Part shown: piece after piece, positions 33,848 through 45,600 of the stretch
Position numbering within the stretch: position 1 is the stretch's first letter
How the letters are laid out: each line of letters opens with the position of its first letter
Assembly (NCBI GenBank): GCA_037693485.1
Contig: CM075346.1
Location: 128,948,001 to 129,012,000 of the forward strand
Direction: 5' to 3'
From: Kitagawia praeruptora
Lineage: Eukaryota; Streptophyta; Magnoliopsida; Apiales; Apiaceae
Length of the DNA stretch: 64,000 nucleotides
Translations under genes and position numbers: made by a program
The notes under the pieces: model-generated
Database searches by the model: none
Told to the model about the DNA's origin: nothing
Seen by the model: only the letters and a program-made list of their open reading frames with translations

Positions 33848-36333
33848 ACAAGTTTGGGTCCATGTGACTTAGAGACAGTTTTATCATAAACAACATGCTT
33901 GTTAACTTTCTTAGTGTCAGTCTTCTTGTCACTGTTGGAAGTCTTAGAACCTGAGGTTTCAGACTTAGGTGACAAAGGTACCTTCCTAGCTTTAGGAGGA
34001 CTTGAAGACTTTGACCTTGTGTAGTGTGTGTGAGAATTGTGACTGATACAACCATCAATGAACTGTCTTCTTAAATTAAAACAACTAGTCATTACATTCA
34101 TATTGCATGGCATACAGTCAAATTTATCACAGAAGGGTGCATCTCTATGTCTTAGAGGCACAGAACAATCATAGAAAGGTTTAGACACACTACCAACAGG
34201 TTTCTTGCATGCATGAGTTAGATGATTGGTACTGAAACAGTTCTGACAAGTTTTCCTAGGGGCATTAGGCATATAAGCATAGTTGTTATCCTTGTTAATC
34301 CCTAACTTGCCATTTCTGTTCTGTTTCTTTTTAGTCACTTCCTTTCCTGATTCACTCTTCCCAGCTGATACAAACTTAACAAACTTCTTAGGTCTTGGCC
34401 TATCAACTACTGGCTTCTTGGTCTTTGACTTGACAATCTCACCCTTAGAGGATGCTTGCTGTTCACTAGATTGTGCCTCATCCTCATCATTCAACATTTG
34501 CTTGATGAGTAAGGCATCCTCATCAATTTCAAATGTTGATTCCTTAAAAATTGGATTTTCAGTTTTTCTCAAAACGTGAGGCACTTTCTCATGAACAGTT
34601 GTGTCCTCTTCAATGACAGCATAGCCTTTCCTTTGTTTGAGAGAGTCATAGTCAAGTCCAATAGCTGCTTTGGGTTTAGCTTCAATTTTCTCACAGTAGG
34701 ATTGCACTAAACCAGATGATTTCTTGAAAGTTTTAAGTTTGAATTCATTCTCAGCTAATTCATCCCTAAGAGCCTTCTCTACTTGACTAGCACATAGAAC
34801 CTTGTTCTCCAAATATTCAACTTCTTTCTTAAGGTTTTCTACTTGCATAGCAGTTAGCTCAAGTTCCTCATTCTTTTTGGTTAATACTTCATTTCTAGTA
34901 GACAGTTTAGCAATCTCCTCATTAGCAGCAGTCATACTAGTATGAATATTAAACATTTCAACAGATAATTGTTCAATCATGGATTTGTATTCAGAAACAG
35001 ACATGTCTATAGTAGTGAGAGATGGTACCTGAGAATCAGATGAAGATGAGTCATCCTTGGAGTTGGCCATCAAGGCATAATTGCAGAATTCTTGTTCCTC
35101 TTCATCACTCTCAGAATCATCCCAACACTTCCCTTCAGCTATGTAGGCCTTACCATGTGTCTGCTTTTTCAGAAGGGCCTCATACTTAGCTTCTAGCTCC
35201 AGATAATCTCTATCCTTCTTTTTAGGCTTCTTGCATTCACTGGCAAAATGCCCTAGGTCATTGCATCTATAACACCTTACAGATGACCTATCCACATAAC
35301 CGGTTTTGAACTTATTTCTGTTTGGTTTCACAGGTGCCTTGTTCTTGTTGGCTGAATGGTTTTGAGTTTTGGGTTTGAAGGGTTGATTTCTTTTAAATCT
35401 GATGTTTGGAAATTTTCTGGCCATGAAAGCATATGAAGTATTTTCCATCCCATCAAGTTCTTCCAGAGTGTAAAACTCCTCTTCTTCTTCCTCCTTTTCC
35501 TCAACAGGTTCACTCACCCCAGCTTCAGTTTCTTCATCATCTGCCACCTCCTCTATCCTTAGTTGGCTTGTAGATGCTTCTAAGTCCAGAATGGATTTGT
35601 TGACAATCAAGGCACATGATGTGTTTATCATCCTACCTTGGTTGGCTTGGATAGCCCTTTTCTGAAGCAACTCAAGTTCATGAGTCTTTAGGACTCCATA
35701 GAGTACATCATAGGTGACTTTGTTCAAATCTCTCTCTCTAAGGGAAATGACTCTTTGCTCCAGATGATTTGGTGAAGACAACAGAAATTTCATATTTAAC
35801 TCCTTGGTGCTGTAAACCTTTCCATTCATCTGCAACTCAGTAACTAGCTTGTGAAACCTTTCAAACATCTCAGTGATGCTTTCCTTGGGCTGTGCCATGA
35901 AAGCTTCATACTGTGTGACCAATATCTGTTTCCTGTTTTCTTTAACCTCATCAGTCCCTTCACACAACACCTCAATGTGATCCCACATCTCTTTAGCAGA
36001 CGTGCATGATGCAATGTTTGCAAACATTGACATATCCATGGAATCAATGATGAGCAACATGAGGTGGCTGTCAAGAGCAACCTTCTCCCTTTCTGACTCT
36101 GTCCACTTTGATGGATCCTTGGCCTCATAAGCTCTAGGGATTGTTATGGTTCCAACAGTCTTCTCTGGTATCTCTTGTTGTGGAACAAAAGGACCATTCT
36201 TGAGAATCTCAGGATACAAGGGATGAGAGGCTTTGATGAACAACATCATCTTTATCTTCCAGAGGTTGAAGTTTTCTTTATCAAACTTAGGGACCTTCAC
36301 CGTTCCTGTAGTCTTTGGTGTATTCGAACTCAT
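33826..36333 (-). CDS. Gag protein of the SIRE-like element
   Basis: 835 residues from the ATG at 36333 (MSSNTPKTTG). The frame is open further upstream into the LTR, but that part lies before and across the PBS and is not gag. The N-terminal copia gag domain (FDKENFNLWKIKMM, KEMWDHIEVLCEG) spans about residues 15-230. A CCHC knuckle, CYRCNDLGHFASEC, is near 365. A coiled coil of the kind seen in SIRE gags lies around 500-570. A second knuckle, CQNCFSTNHLTHAC, is near 710. The C-terminus overlaps the pol frame by 22 nt. It is intact and should form virus-like particles in the cytoplasm. Confidence 0.92.
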   Translation of the reverse strand: MSSNTPKTTGTVKVPKFDKENFNLWKIKMMLFIKASHPLYPEILKNGPFVPQQEIPEKTVGTITIPRAYEAKDPSKWTESEREKVALDSHLMLLIIDSMDMSMFANIASCTSAKEMWDHIEVLCEGTDEVKENRKQILVTQYEAFMAQPKESITEMFERFHKLVTELQMNGKVYSTKELNMKFLLSSPNHLEQRVISLRERDLNKVTYDVLYGVLKTHELELLQKRAIQANQGRMINTSCALIVNKSILDLEASTSQLRIEEVADDEETEAGVSEPVEEKEEEEEEFYTLEELDGMENTSYAFMARKFPNIRFKRNQPFKPKTQNHSANKNKAPVKPNRNKFKTGYVDRSSVRCYRCNDLGHFASECKKPKKKDRDYLELEAKYEALLKKQTHGKAYIAEGKCWDDSESDEEEQEFCNYALMANSKDDSSSSDSQVPSLTTIDMSVSEYKSMIEQLSVEMFNIHTSMTAANEEIAKLSTRNEVLTKKNEELELTAMQVENLKKEVEYLENKVLCASQVEKALRDELAENEFKLKTFKKSSGLVQSYCEKIEAKPKAAIGLDYDSLKQRKGYAVIEEDTTVHEKVPHVLRKTENPIFKESTFEIDEDALLIKQMLNDEDEAQSSEQQASSKGEIVKSKTKKPVVDRPRPKKFVKFVSAGKSESGKEVTKKKQNRNGKLGINKDNNYAYMPNAPRKTCQNCFSTNHLTHACKKPVGSVSKPFYDCSVPLRHRDAPFCDKFDCMPCNMNVMTSCFNLRRQFIDGCISHNSHTHYTRSKSSSPPKARKVPLSPKSETSGSKTSNSDKKTDTKKVNKHVVYDKTVSKSHGPKLVWVPKEK

Positions 36334-36364
36334 GATCGTTTCTCTGTTTTTGAATAAACAGCCC

Positions 36365-36376
36365 GCTCTGATACCA
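36365..36376 (-). promoter_or_regulatory. Primer binding site of the SIRE-like element
   Basis: Minus strand TGGTATCAGAGC, the complement of the initiator-Met tRNA 3' end, two bases after the 5' LTR. Confidence 0.93.
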
Positions 36377-36378
36377 CT

Positions 36379-37657
36379 TGTTGAGTATTGAACACGGTAA
36401 AAGAATACAGAGGGGGGGGGTGAATGGATTCTTGAACTTTTCTTGGGTTGAGTCTGTGTAGCAGATAAGTGCCTGTGTGTGCAGAAATTAAGGTGCGGAT
36501 AAATAAACAACACAAGACACAATATCACTTTAATCTAATGTATATTAGATAAAGGTTGCTACAATCTGTGAATACAAATGGTAGTATTCTCAGCTTCGTT
36601 TTTCTCAGATAGATATAGCTTACAGTGTATGAAAAACTAGACTCACAAAAGTTACTAAGTTATGAAGTGAGGCTGTGTCCTTATAGAACATGGATACAGC
36701 CTGCTTACTACAAATAAGGTAGCTAAACAAATTACTTTCTAGTCTGTCTATCCTTTTTGAGTAAGAGTCCAAACGGTTACAGATTTGACTTTGCAAAGCC
36801 TGTTTAGATCCACTTCTTTAGCTCCTTGTCTCTTCTATATCTCTCCAAGCTTCCTTGTAGGCTTTCCAGAGCACGTTACAGGTTGTGGTCCATAAAGTGC
36901 ATTGGCTTGTTGCAGGTTTCTGACTTGTACAATTTCTTCAGTATTTTGTCTCCAAGAATGTATTCGAGAAGTGACTAAGTAAGTGATTCGAGAACTAGAA
37001 TTGACTTGATCGATAACTCTGAGTTCTCGAATACTGTTATAGTGACATATCGAACCACTTCTCGAATAGCTCTTTTCCATCAGGATTCCTTGAGTTGTCG
37101 AATAGAGCATTTGACTTATCGAATCCTTGAGTTGTCGAATAGCTTTCTGAGTCTTTGAGATATCGAATGGAACTTTGACTTGTTGACTCTTTGAGAACTC
37201 GAATACCATCTTGACTTGTTGACTTCTTGAATTCTCGAATAGAGTAGTAGACATATCGAATCCCTGAGATATCGAACAATGTATTCAGAGATATCGAATA
37301 GTGTCTTGAGATATCGAATCTCTGACTTCTCGAATGCTGGACTTCTCGAATAGACAAATATACTTCTCGAATTGGTACTTAGGCAAATTCTTCATTTCTT
37401 CAAATCCCAACTGTGATTATTTGGCAGTCTTTAACTCCTTGCTTGAGGCATGAACCATGGAACTTCTTTCAAGCATTATTCTAGACTCTATTTGTACAGT
37501 TACACAACTAGGATTTGATGCCTATTACAAGTACAATACAAACAGAAACTCTACAACTAGAGGTTCCCTCAGTTAAGAGGTCAAGTAAGTAATGCAAAGC
37601 ATTACAAACAATTAGGCTTGTTATTAGATGTGTACAGGCATGCCTCTGTAACTAACA
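36379..37657 (-). repeat. 5' LTR of the SIRE-like element
   Basis: 1,279 bp. TATA box on the minus strand (CTATAAGG, 36679-36686). It holds the same cluster of TTCnnGAA and ATATCGAAT words as the other LTR. Confidence 0.94.
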
Positions 37658-37789
37658 ATATTAATTCAATTAGTATGAATTCACAGATAAGTAATTTTAT
37701 ACTTACGTTAATTAACATTTCAATAAAATTATATATTTTTCAAAATAAAAATAAAAATAATATATTTATATTAATTTATTAATACAATT

Positions 37790-37824
37790 TATCGGTCGGT
37801 GCGTAGCACGGGTAGAACGCTAGT
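37790..37824 (+). mobile_element. Helitron-like 3' terminus
   Basis: Hairpin-forming GTGCGTAGCAC is followed by GGGTAGAACG and CTAG, then T. It is the plus-strand counterpart of the terminus at 6572-6602, and the GTGCGTAGCACGGG core is shared. Confidence 0.5.
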
Positions 37825-38097
37825 TAATATTTAAAAGTATCTATAATAGATTAATAATAAATATAATTAATAATATACCAACTCTTATATTATATTACCA
37901 GAATGAAGTTATGTAAATTTAATTAATTAAAATAACAATATTAAATATTAATTTAATTTAATAGTGAAGTTATATACTGGGAGTCTATTAACTAGCAATC
38001 GAAATAAAAGTCGAGAATATATTATTATATACAACTTGGTGCTTCAAGATTTTATTTTATTAAAAAAAGTTAAAAATTAAAAATTTAAGATAATTTA

Positions 38098-38132
38098 TTA
38101 CGATCCGTGCTTCGTACAAGTTATCGGCTAGT
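38098..38132 (+). mobile_element. Degenerate Helitron-like 3' terminus
   Basis: A CCGTGCTTCGTAC imperfect hairpin is followed by CTAG and T at 38128-38132. It is weaker than the other two ends. Confidence 0.3.
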
Positions 38133-38369
38133 ACATTTAAAGGGGTTTCTGCTTTTAATAAAGAGTATAGATGTGGTACATAACAATTTCTTATCCTTAA
38201 ATTGAAAATTGACGAGTACATCGTTTCTCTTTATTCCAATAATATTAAAATTTATTAAGAAATTCAAAATTTTAAACCAAACCGACTGTTTTTTTCTTAT
38301 AACCCCTATGTAAAAAGAATAAATTTACGGATGGAACTTATCTACTCAACGTTGTGTCAGAAACCAGCA

Positions 38370-38377
38370 TATAAATA
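38370..38377 (+). promoter_or_regulatory. TATA box of the NPF-type transporter gene
   Basis: TATAAATA lies 48 bp before the chosen ATG, predicting a start near 38400 and a very short leader. Confidence 0.6.
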
Positions 38378-38786
38378 CCATCAACTCTGTGTCAACTCTA
38401 TAAATCCTTCCCCAACAATGAACAATTATTCTACTCCCCTCTTAACTGTGCCCATCTCTGCATCTGCTTCTCAGGATGCTCATGGAGATGTCAACCCCTT
38501 TCCGGCGAAAAAACCCATGAAAAATAGCTGGAGATCAGCCATTTTCATCATCTGTAAGTTCTCTCTGCATGCATGGAAAAGACCAAAAGATCCTTACAAC
38601 AGATATCTTGTCTTTTTTTTTTTTTTTGAAACTCAGATATCTTGTCTTTTTAATTTCTTGTTTGAGTACTGAGTATTAACTCACCTGACAAAGTTGGATC
38701 TTACAAGCATTTGCTTATTCCAATATTTTTTACAGTACTTGGGCGTTTTCGCAAATATATTGTGTTTATTTCTGGCTGTAGTAAAT

Positions 38787-40924
38787 TGTAACAGCCCGAC
38801 TTTTCGGACTATTAATTCTAAATTAAAAACTAAAATAAAATACATTTCTTAAATCAATAAATCCAAAATTAACGAAAGTCAAAACATCGATCTAATTCAG
38901 TAATCCAAAAACATAAAATTGGAGGCTCAACTCCAGAAATTCAATAATCATAATCTTGCACACAAAAAAATTTATTCTTCTAGCACGATAAATCTTATCC
39001 AAATAATTGCATCAAATCACGTAGCACAAAGTTCACAAGTTCACATCTCTATTCACAATCAGCTTCCAAAAGTCCGAACCTGAAATATATTAAAACAATG
39101 AGCTGCAAAGCCCAGCAAGTAACCATCGCCCGACGGCTCAAATATAATACTTTAAAAATAAAACAAAAGTTCTAAAGCTGTAAATCGATAAAACAATTTT
39201 AACAGTAAAATCACATTATATTCCCACAGTTCTAAATTACGGTCACACTATGCCAGTGACACGGCTTCTATAGTTCGATGGGGCTAGTTTACGTCCCTCG
39301 TTAAGTCAAACTCAACAAGGTATCTATGTGTTCCGGAACGTGCGTAAACTAGTTCTATATGTCACACTATCCAGTGACCGGATTCTATGATTCGATACGT
39401 AATTAAAACCGGGGATTCTTATAAAAATCTTTTCTAAATTCTATTTTCGATGTCACAATTTTCGATAACCAAATCAATCAGATATTTTGAAACATAAGAA
39501 AACAGATTTGATAATACTAGTGAGCAACGAAAAGTCACTTACCTCGATATCGATGTCGTACCCTGAAAATAAAGTCACAACAAATCCTAAATATTAATTC
39601 ATTATATATTAACAATCAAACAAAGCAAATAAGCACACACCTTAATAGAACTCATACAACGCTACATATAACTTACTCAAAGAAAATTCCAAAAATCGCA
39701 CACCAAAATATCTTACAAAATAGACCATTGTTAACAAAATCAGCCCTGACTAGTTCTGGAAATTGGCAAATTACTCTATGAAAATGATTTTATTTGAAAA
39801 AGTACAAAACACGAAACACGTAGACAATTATGAGACCTTTCCATAATGGTAAGGCTCATAAAAAATGAAGAAGTAACGAATTCAGAAACAATGAAAATGC
39901 GGACTGGCAGAACAGAATCAGCACCTGATCACAACAATAATTTGATATTTAAGATATCAAAATCACCGAATTTGACAGAGAAATATGAACAGACAATGTA
40001 GAACACGAAAATATCTTTCCAGAATGATATCGCTCATAATTTTTGGATAAAAACTCAATTTACTATGAATTTTCAAAGTTGGGTACTCAGTTTCGAAAAC
40101 ACAGAGGTCAGATCACAAAATCACATAAAACACGAACTTACAAGCCGAATTTCAGAAAAGTTAAAGAATAAAAGTTGTAGACAATTCAAATAGCTTTTCA
40201 GAAAGTCTAATTGCATAAATTTCCGATGAATAACGAATCCTATACGAATTTTACAAGAATTCAGAATCCAAACATACTAGCATACAAAATCGGAGTAATC
40301 ATACTAATACAATGTATATAACAAAGAACTCATGGATACATACACGATATCACCACATATACAAAACTTAAGAGACTAACAAAAATCCTTAACATAATCA
40401 AAATCAGTTAAACATAGTACACATGAATTAACAAGAATATCAAAAGAAATAAAGAATCGTTACCCCTTCTTTTTAATCTTGTTATGAGTCTTCTCTTCTC
40501 TTGTTGTTCTCATCTCGTGTTCTTCTTCTCTCTCTCTCTCTCTTTCTCTCGGCGTTTCTTTTCTCTTCCTCTCGCTCTACCTTTCTTTTTCTTTCTTTTC
40601 CCAATTGAATTCTCTTGCTAGGGTTTTCTAATTTTCCGATGTCTCTTTTTTTTTCTCAATCTTTTTCTATTTTCTATATAAGTATACATACATTATCCTA
40701 TATCTAATTTTATTATTAATAATTACTCTTTGATGATACATCATTTTTAATAAAAAAAACTTAAAAATTGATTATGATTTATAACCTATTAATCTTTTAT
40801 TTTTAATGACTTTTTAAAATAACTCCTCTAAAATTGAAAAATGCTATAATTTTAAGTCCTTAATTGTTAATACTAAATTATCAAATTATTTACTAAAATT
40901 AATCTAAAAACCTGGGATGTTACA
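38787..40924 (-). mobile_element. Solo LTR of a Ty3/gypsy element in intron 1
   Basis: 2,138 bp, TGTAACA...TGTTACA, flanked by a perfect TAAAT duplication (38782-38786 and 40925-40929). The minus strand start (TGTAACATCCCAGG) resembles the start of the Tekay-like LTR at 55398. Both share a TTGCTGGGCTYTRNAGCTCA block (minus strand near 39115 here, plus strand near 57675 there), which sets the orientation. No internal domain is present, so it arose by LTR-LTR recombination. It contains a CT microsatellite near 40525. Confidence 0.88.
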
Positions 40925-42372
40925 TAAATTTTGAGATACTTTTTTGGTTTTATTTTCTTTAAAGTGCTGCGAAAATATCAAAATTGTGTATGTTTGGTTA
41001 GGTTTGGTTTATATTCCCGTCTCCAGTGTTGCAAAGCCAGGAGCGTTATGGCTGTTACATAGAAATTCTATGCTGTCTTTATGTTACATATAAATTCAAG
41101 AACTTGGCAAGGGAATGAGAATCAGAAATGAATTGGGTCAGTGGGAATGGGTATAAAATGGAAAATCAACAAGTATGATGGGTTGATTTATCCACCTTAA
41201 AGGAATGGATTCCCATTCCACACAACACTTGGGTTTAAAGTTCCGATTTTCGTTAACCAACCAATTACGCCTTAAGTTCTTTAAAATTTGGAAGCAAAAT
41301 GTGAAATTTTGTTTAATTGCATGATTTCAAATTTGAATAAAGTCTTATATCTTCAATGTACTTCGGTTACTTCTGGACTTCTGTTGCAAACTCGGTCGTA
41401 TACTCTGCTCGTGATTACTACAAGTTATATGTTGTATTTAATTGTAAGATACAATTTTTCAAAATTAATCAGTTCTTAGTTTTTGTTTCTGCAATTACTA
41501 ATTTATTTGTGACTTCCATGCAGTTGTGGAAATTGCAGAGCGATTTGCAGCCTTTGGAATTTCAGGGAATCTCATAAATTACCTTAACAATGTGCTGGGC
41601 ATGCCAATATCTAGTGCTGCTAAGAATGTTAATGTTTGGCTAGGAGTTTCTACTGCAGCAACTCCAGTGTTGGGTGCCTTTGTTGCTGATTCCTACCTTG
41701 GCCGTTTCAAAACTATACTTTTTTCATCAATTATATATCTCCTGGTAGAGTTCTCGATCAATACCTTTTTATTCACATGCAGTTATGTAAAGTTACAAGT
41801 TCTCCTAAAACCCATAAGCGCTAGAAAAATATATGTTAAGGAACACTCACTTTAATCGATTCAAGAGTTATAACATTAATTACACTATTAAATAACTTTC
41901 AGGGACTTGTTCTATTAACGATCTCAGTATCAGCAATCTCACTAGTCCATCGCAAACCAGTTTTCTTCTTAGCACTTTACATGATAAGTGTGGGAGAAGG
42001 CGGGCACAAACCATGTGTTCAAACATTCGCTGCTGATCAATTCGACGAAAGTGACCCTGAGGATAAGTTGGCGAAGAGTTCATTCTTCAACTGGTACTAC
42101 TTAGGTGTTGCGCTTGGAGCAACTGCAGGACTCGTGTTTGTAATATATGCACAGCACTACATTGGATGGGCCATTGGGTTCGGAATGCCCTTGGTAGCCA
42201 TTGCAGGTTCACTCTTAATATTTTTAATCGGACAAAAAACGTATCGAAGAGCTGTACCCATTGGCAGCCCGTTCGCTAAATTTATGCAAGTTGTGGTTGC
42301 TGCAGTTAGAAAACGCCATGTTTCCAGTTTAGGTGAGTGCTATCAGGATGTTGATCGTACTGCTCCAGCGTT

Positions 42373-42659
42373 TGAAACTTTGTATGAAATTGATAGAGCT
42401 AAAACTAAGTAATGAAGAAGACATTATGAAACTCCATTGATGAACAAACAAGAAGCTTACAGGTTAAGCAAAATAATGAATCTAGAACTATCTATCTCTA
42501 TCTACATGAACTGTATTTATACAAGAGAAAAATAGAATTCAGGAAGTTTGTTATGCTAACTGACAAAATACTAGCTGTCATGTTTTCCTTGAGGAGCAAG
42601 TTGGTGCTGAGTTTTGGTGTGCTGAGTTGGCATTAGAAACGAGAGTGATATTCTCAATA
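42373..42659 (-). repeat. 3' LTR of the Ale-like element
   Basis: 287 bp; TATA box on the minus strand (TATAAATA, 42514-42521). The last 27 codons of the gag-pol ORF lie in it. Confidence 0.93.
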
Positions 42660-45600
42660 TCCCCCCTCAAGTTGGGAAGTGATGGAGGTGGTAATGTAGA
42701 CACTCCCAACTTGGACAATAACTCTGCAAACCGAGGAGAAGGTAAGACTTTCGTTAAGATATCAGCAAGTTGATGTTGTGTAGGAAGATAAGATAACTGC
42801 AAAAGGCCTTCCATAACTTTGTCTCTAGTAAAATGACAATCTATTTCAATGTGCTTCGTACGATCATGAAATACAGGATTCTTGGCAATGTATAATGCAG
42901 ATTGATTGTCACAGTGTAAGGTAACAGGTTTGAGCTCAGTTACACCCATTTCTTCAAGCAATCTGACCTGCCACGTAACCTCAGAAGCTGCAGAAGCCAT
43001 AGCCCTGTATTCAGCTTCAGAAGAAGAACGTGAAACTGTGCTTTGTTTCTTGGATTTCCAAGAAACAGGTGACTGTCCAAAAAGCAATAAGTAACCAGTT
43101 ATAGATCGTCTAGTATCTGGACAAGTAGCCCAGTCAGAATCAGAAAAGGCTTGTACAGTTAGAGAATCAGTAGCTTTGAGAAGAATCCCTTGAGTAGATG
43201 TATTAGAAACATATCGAAGGGTATGATAAAGAGCTTCAAGATGACTAGTTCTTGGATGTTGAAGAAATTGACTTAATGTCTGGACAGCAAAAGAAAGATC
43301 TGGTCTGGTGTTTGTCAAGTAACTCAGTTTTCCCACTAAAGAACGATACAGTTCAGCATTTGACAACAAATCCCCATCTAAATGGCTAAGTTTAGAATGC
43401 AAGGGCAGTGGAGTCTTAGCAGGTTGAGATAAATCGAAATCACAAGTAGCAAGAATTTCTTTAGCAAACTTTCGTTGACTGAGAATAATTCCATCTGGAA
43501 CATAACCAACTTCTATTCCTAAGAAATAGTGTAAAATACCCAAATCCTTGATTCCAAACATTGCATTTAAATGAGACTTTAGAGATTGAATTTCAGAAAT
43601 TAAGTCTCCTGTGACTACTATGTCATCAACATAAACAGCAACAATAGTAAAAGAAGTACCTTGATGCTTGATGAAGAGGCTATAATCATTTTTAGACTGA
43701 GTATATCCCATATGTATGAGTTCAGAGAGTAACTTTGCAAACCATTCTCGTGAAGACTGCTTTAAACCGTAAATAGATTTAATAAGTCTGCAAACCTTAT
43801 TGTGAGGATTAAGCATTCCATCTGGCACTTGCATAAACACTTCTTCAACTAGTGTGCCATGTAAGAAGGCATTATTCACATCAAGCTGATAGAGTGGCCA
43901 ATTTCTGCTTGCTGCCAATGCTATTAAACACCTTAAAGAACTCATTTTAATGACAGGAGAAAAAGTCTCCTCATAGTTGATGCCATATCTCTGATTATAG
44001 CCTTTAGCTACTAATCGAGCTTTGCATCGCTCTAAGGAACCGTCAGCATTAAGTTTCACTTTGTAAACCCACCTTGAACCAATTGCTTTCTTTCCTGGAG
44101 GCAAATCTACTAATTCCCAGGTATTGTTGTCTGATAATGCTTGAAGTTCTTTGTTCATTGCTTCGATCCAAATAGGTTGAGTAGATGCCTCTTTATAATT
44201 CTTAGGTTCCGATAGTGCACTAATTTGGGAAGAAAAAGCTTTATGGGATGATAAAGATGCATCATAAGCAACTAAGTTGCACCAATGTGCAGACTGCACC
44301 TTATCAAGCTGGCCAAGGTTACAATGATAAGAGGTTAAATAACTTGGAGGTTGCCTGTTTCTAGTGGAATATCGTAGTATTGGAGGTGCAGAACCAGCAG
44401 AACTTGAACTGGAACTTGAGTTACTAGAATCTGAGTTGGCATTAGAAATGGAATTTTGAGGAATATCATCATCATGTGTAGTATGTGTAGTTGGAGTGAT
44501 ATTCTCATCATCAAAACAAGTATCTGTGGGAACAGTAGTAAGTGGCAGGAAAAATGAATTATGATAAGTCTGAGAATCTGTAGCAGACAATATATGATAG
44601 GGAAAATGATGTTCATGGAAAGTAACATCTCTAGAGACCTGAATTTTATGAGAAATAAGATCTAAAACCTTGTAACCTTTCTGAGTAACAGGATAACCAA
44701 CAAAAACAGAAGGAGAAGCTCGAGGTGCTAATTTTCCTCTGTCGATTTTACTTGTTGACACAAAACATAAACAGCCAAAAACTCGAAGATTATCTAGTGA
44801 AGGAGATTCTTTGTAAACTTTCTGATAAGGAGTAATATTTCCAAGACTTGTTAAGGGCATTCTGTTGATCAAGTAAGCTGCACACAAGACACATTCTCCC
44901 CAGAATTTTTCAGGTAACTTAGATTGATGAAACAATGCTCTAGAGGTTTCTAATAGATGCCTGTGTTTCCGTTCTACAACTCCATTCTGCTGTGGGGTAT
45001 AACTACAGCTAGTTTGGTGAATAATACCTTTTCGATGATAAAACAACTGTAACTCTTTGGAAGCAAATTCTAAGGCATTATCAGAACGAACACACAACAA
45101 TTTGGTTTTAAATTGATTTTCAGCATATTGTACAAAATCCATCAAAACTTGAGCAACATCAGACTTATACTTAACCAAATGAATCCAAGTATATCTACTA
45201 TAGTCATCAACTATAGTTAAAAATTGAGTACATCCATTGTGATTTTTCACTCTATAAGGACCCCAGAGATCAATATGAATTAGCTCTAGTACAGCAGAAG
45301 TTTTGATAGTACTGGTGGGAAAAGAGTTTCTAGTTTGCTTTGCAATAGGACAAATTTGACAAAGATTTGTCTTCACACATTCTTTGACATCACATTCTGG
45401 ATGTAAGTACTTTATTTGATGAAATGGTAGATGCCCTAGCCTCAGATGCCAGAGTTTAGCTTCTTTAATAGCAACATCAGCAAGAAAACCTTTAGCATTA
45501 TTCCCAGACTTTGAAGGTATAGCATACAGTCCATTTTGCAGATCACCAAGAAGAAGTGGAGGATCTTTCTGCAAATGGTCCTGTAGTATACAGTGACTAT

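Larger units (their letters stand above)
23519..37657 (-). mobile_element. Ty1/copia retrotransposon, SIRE-like, full length (14.1 kb)
   Basis: LTRs at 36379-37657 (5') and 23519-24808 (3') run TGTTAGTTACAG ... CAATACTCAACA on the minus strand. Flanks are a perfect ATATT duplication (23514-23518 and 37658-37662). The PBS matches initiator-Met tRNA and the PPT is TTTGGGGGAGAT. Order is gag, pol (PR-IN-RT-RH, the copia order), then a long third ORF, as in SIRE/Maximus elements. The LTRs differ by a handful of substitutions, a G-run length change and a duplication of about 11 bp near 24413 in the 3' LTR. It is therefore young and possibly still active, except for the amber codon in ORF3. Confidence 0.95.
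37663..38369. other. AT-rich 5' flank of the transporter gene with two Helitron-like ends
   Basis: No coding signal. It contains Helitron-like 3' termini at 37790-37824 and 38098-38132 and a conserved stretch (AAAGGGGTTTCTGCTTTTAA, 38138-38157) that appears inverted near 3390. Confidence 0.5.

Noticed and set aside
36334..36528. N-terminal extension of gag (65 codons) reading through the LTR and PBS
   Set aside because: It lies before and across the primer binding site and in the LTR. The ATG at 36333 begins a typical copia gag.
38600..38656. Short direct repeat AGATATCTTGTCTTTTT around a T run in intron 1, as a small retroposon
   Set aside because: The insert would be only about 15-20 bases of T-rich sequence; local slippage is simpler.
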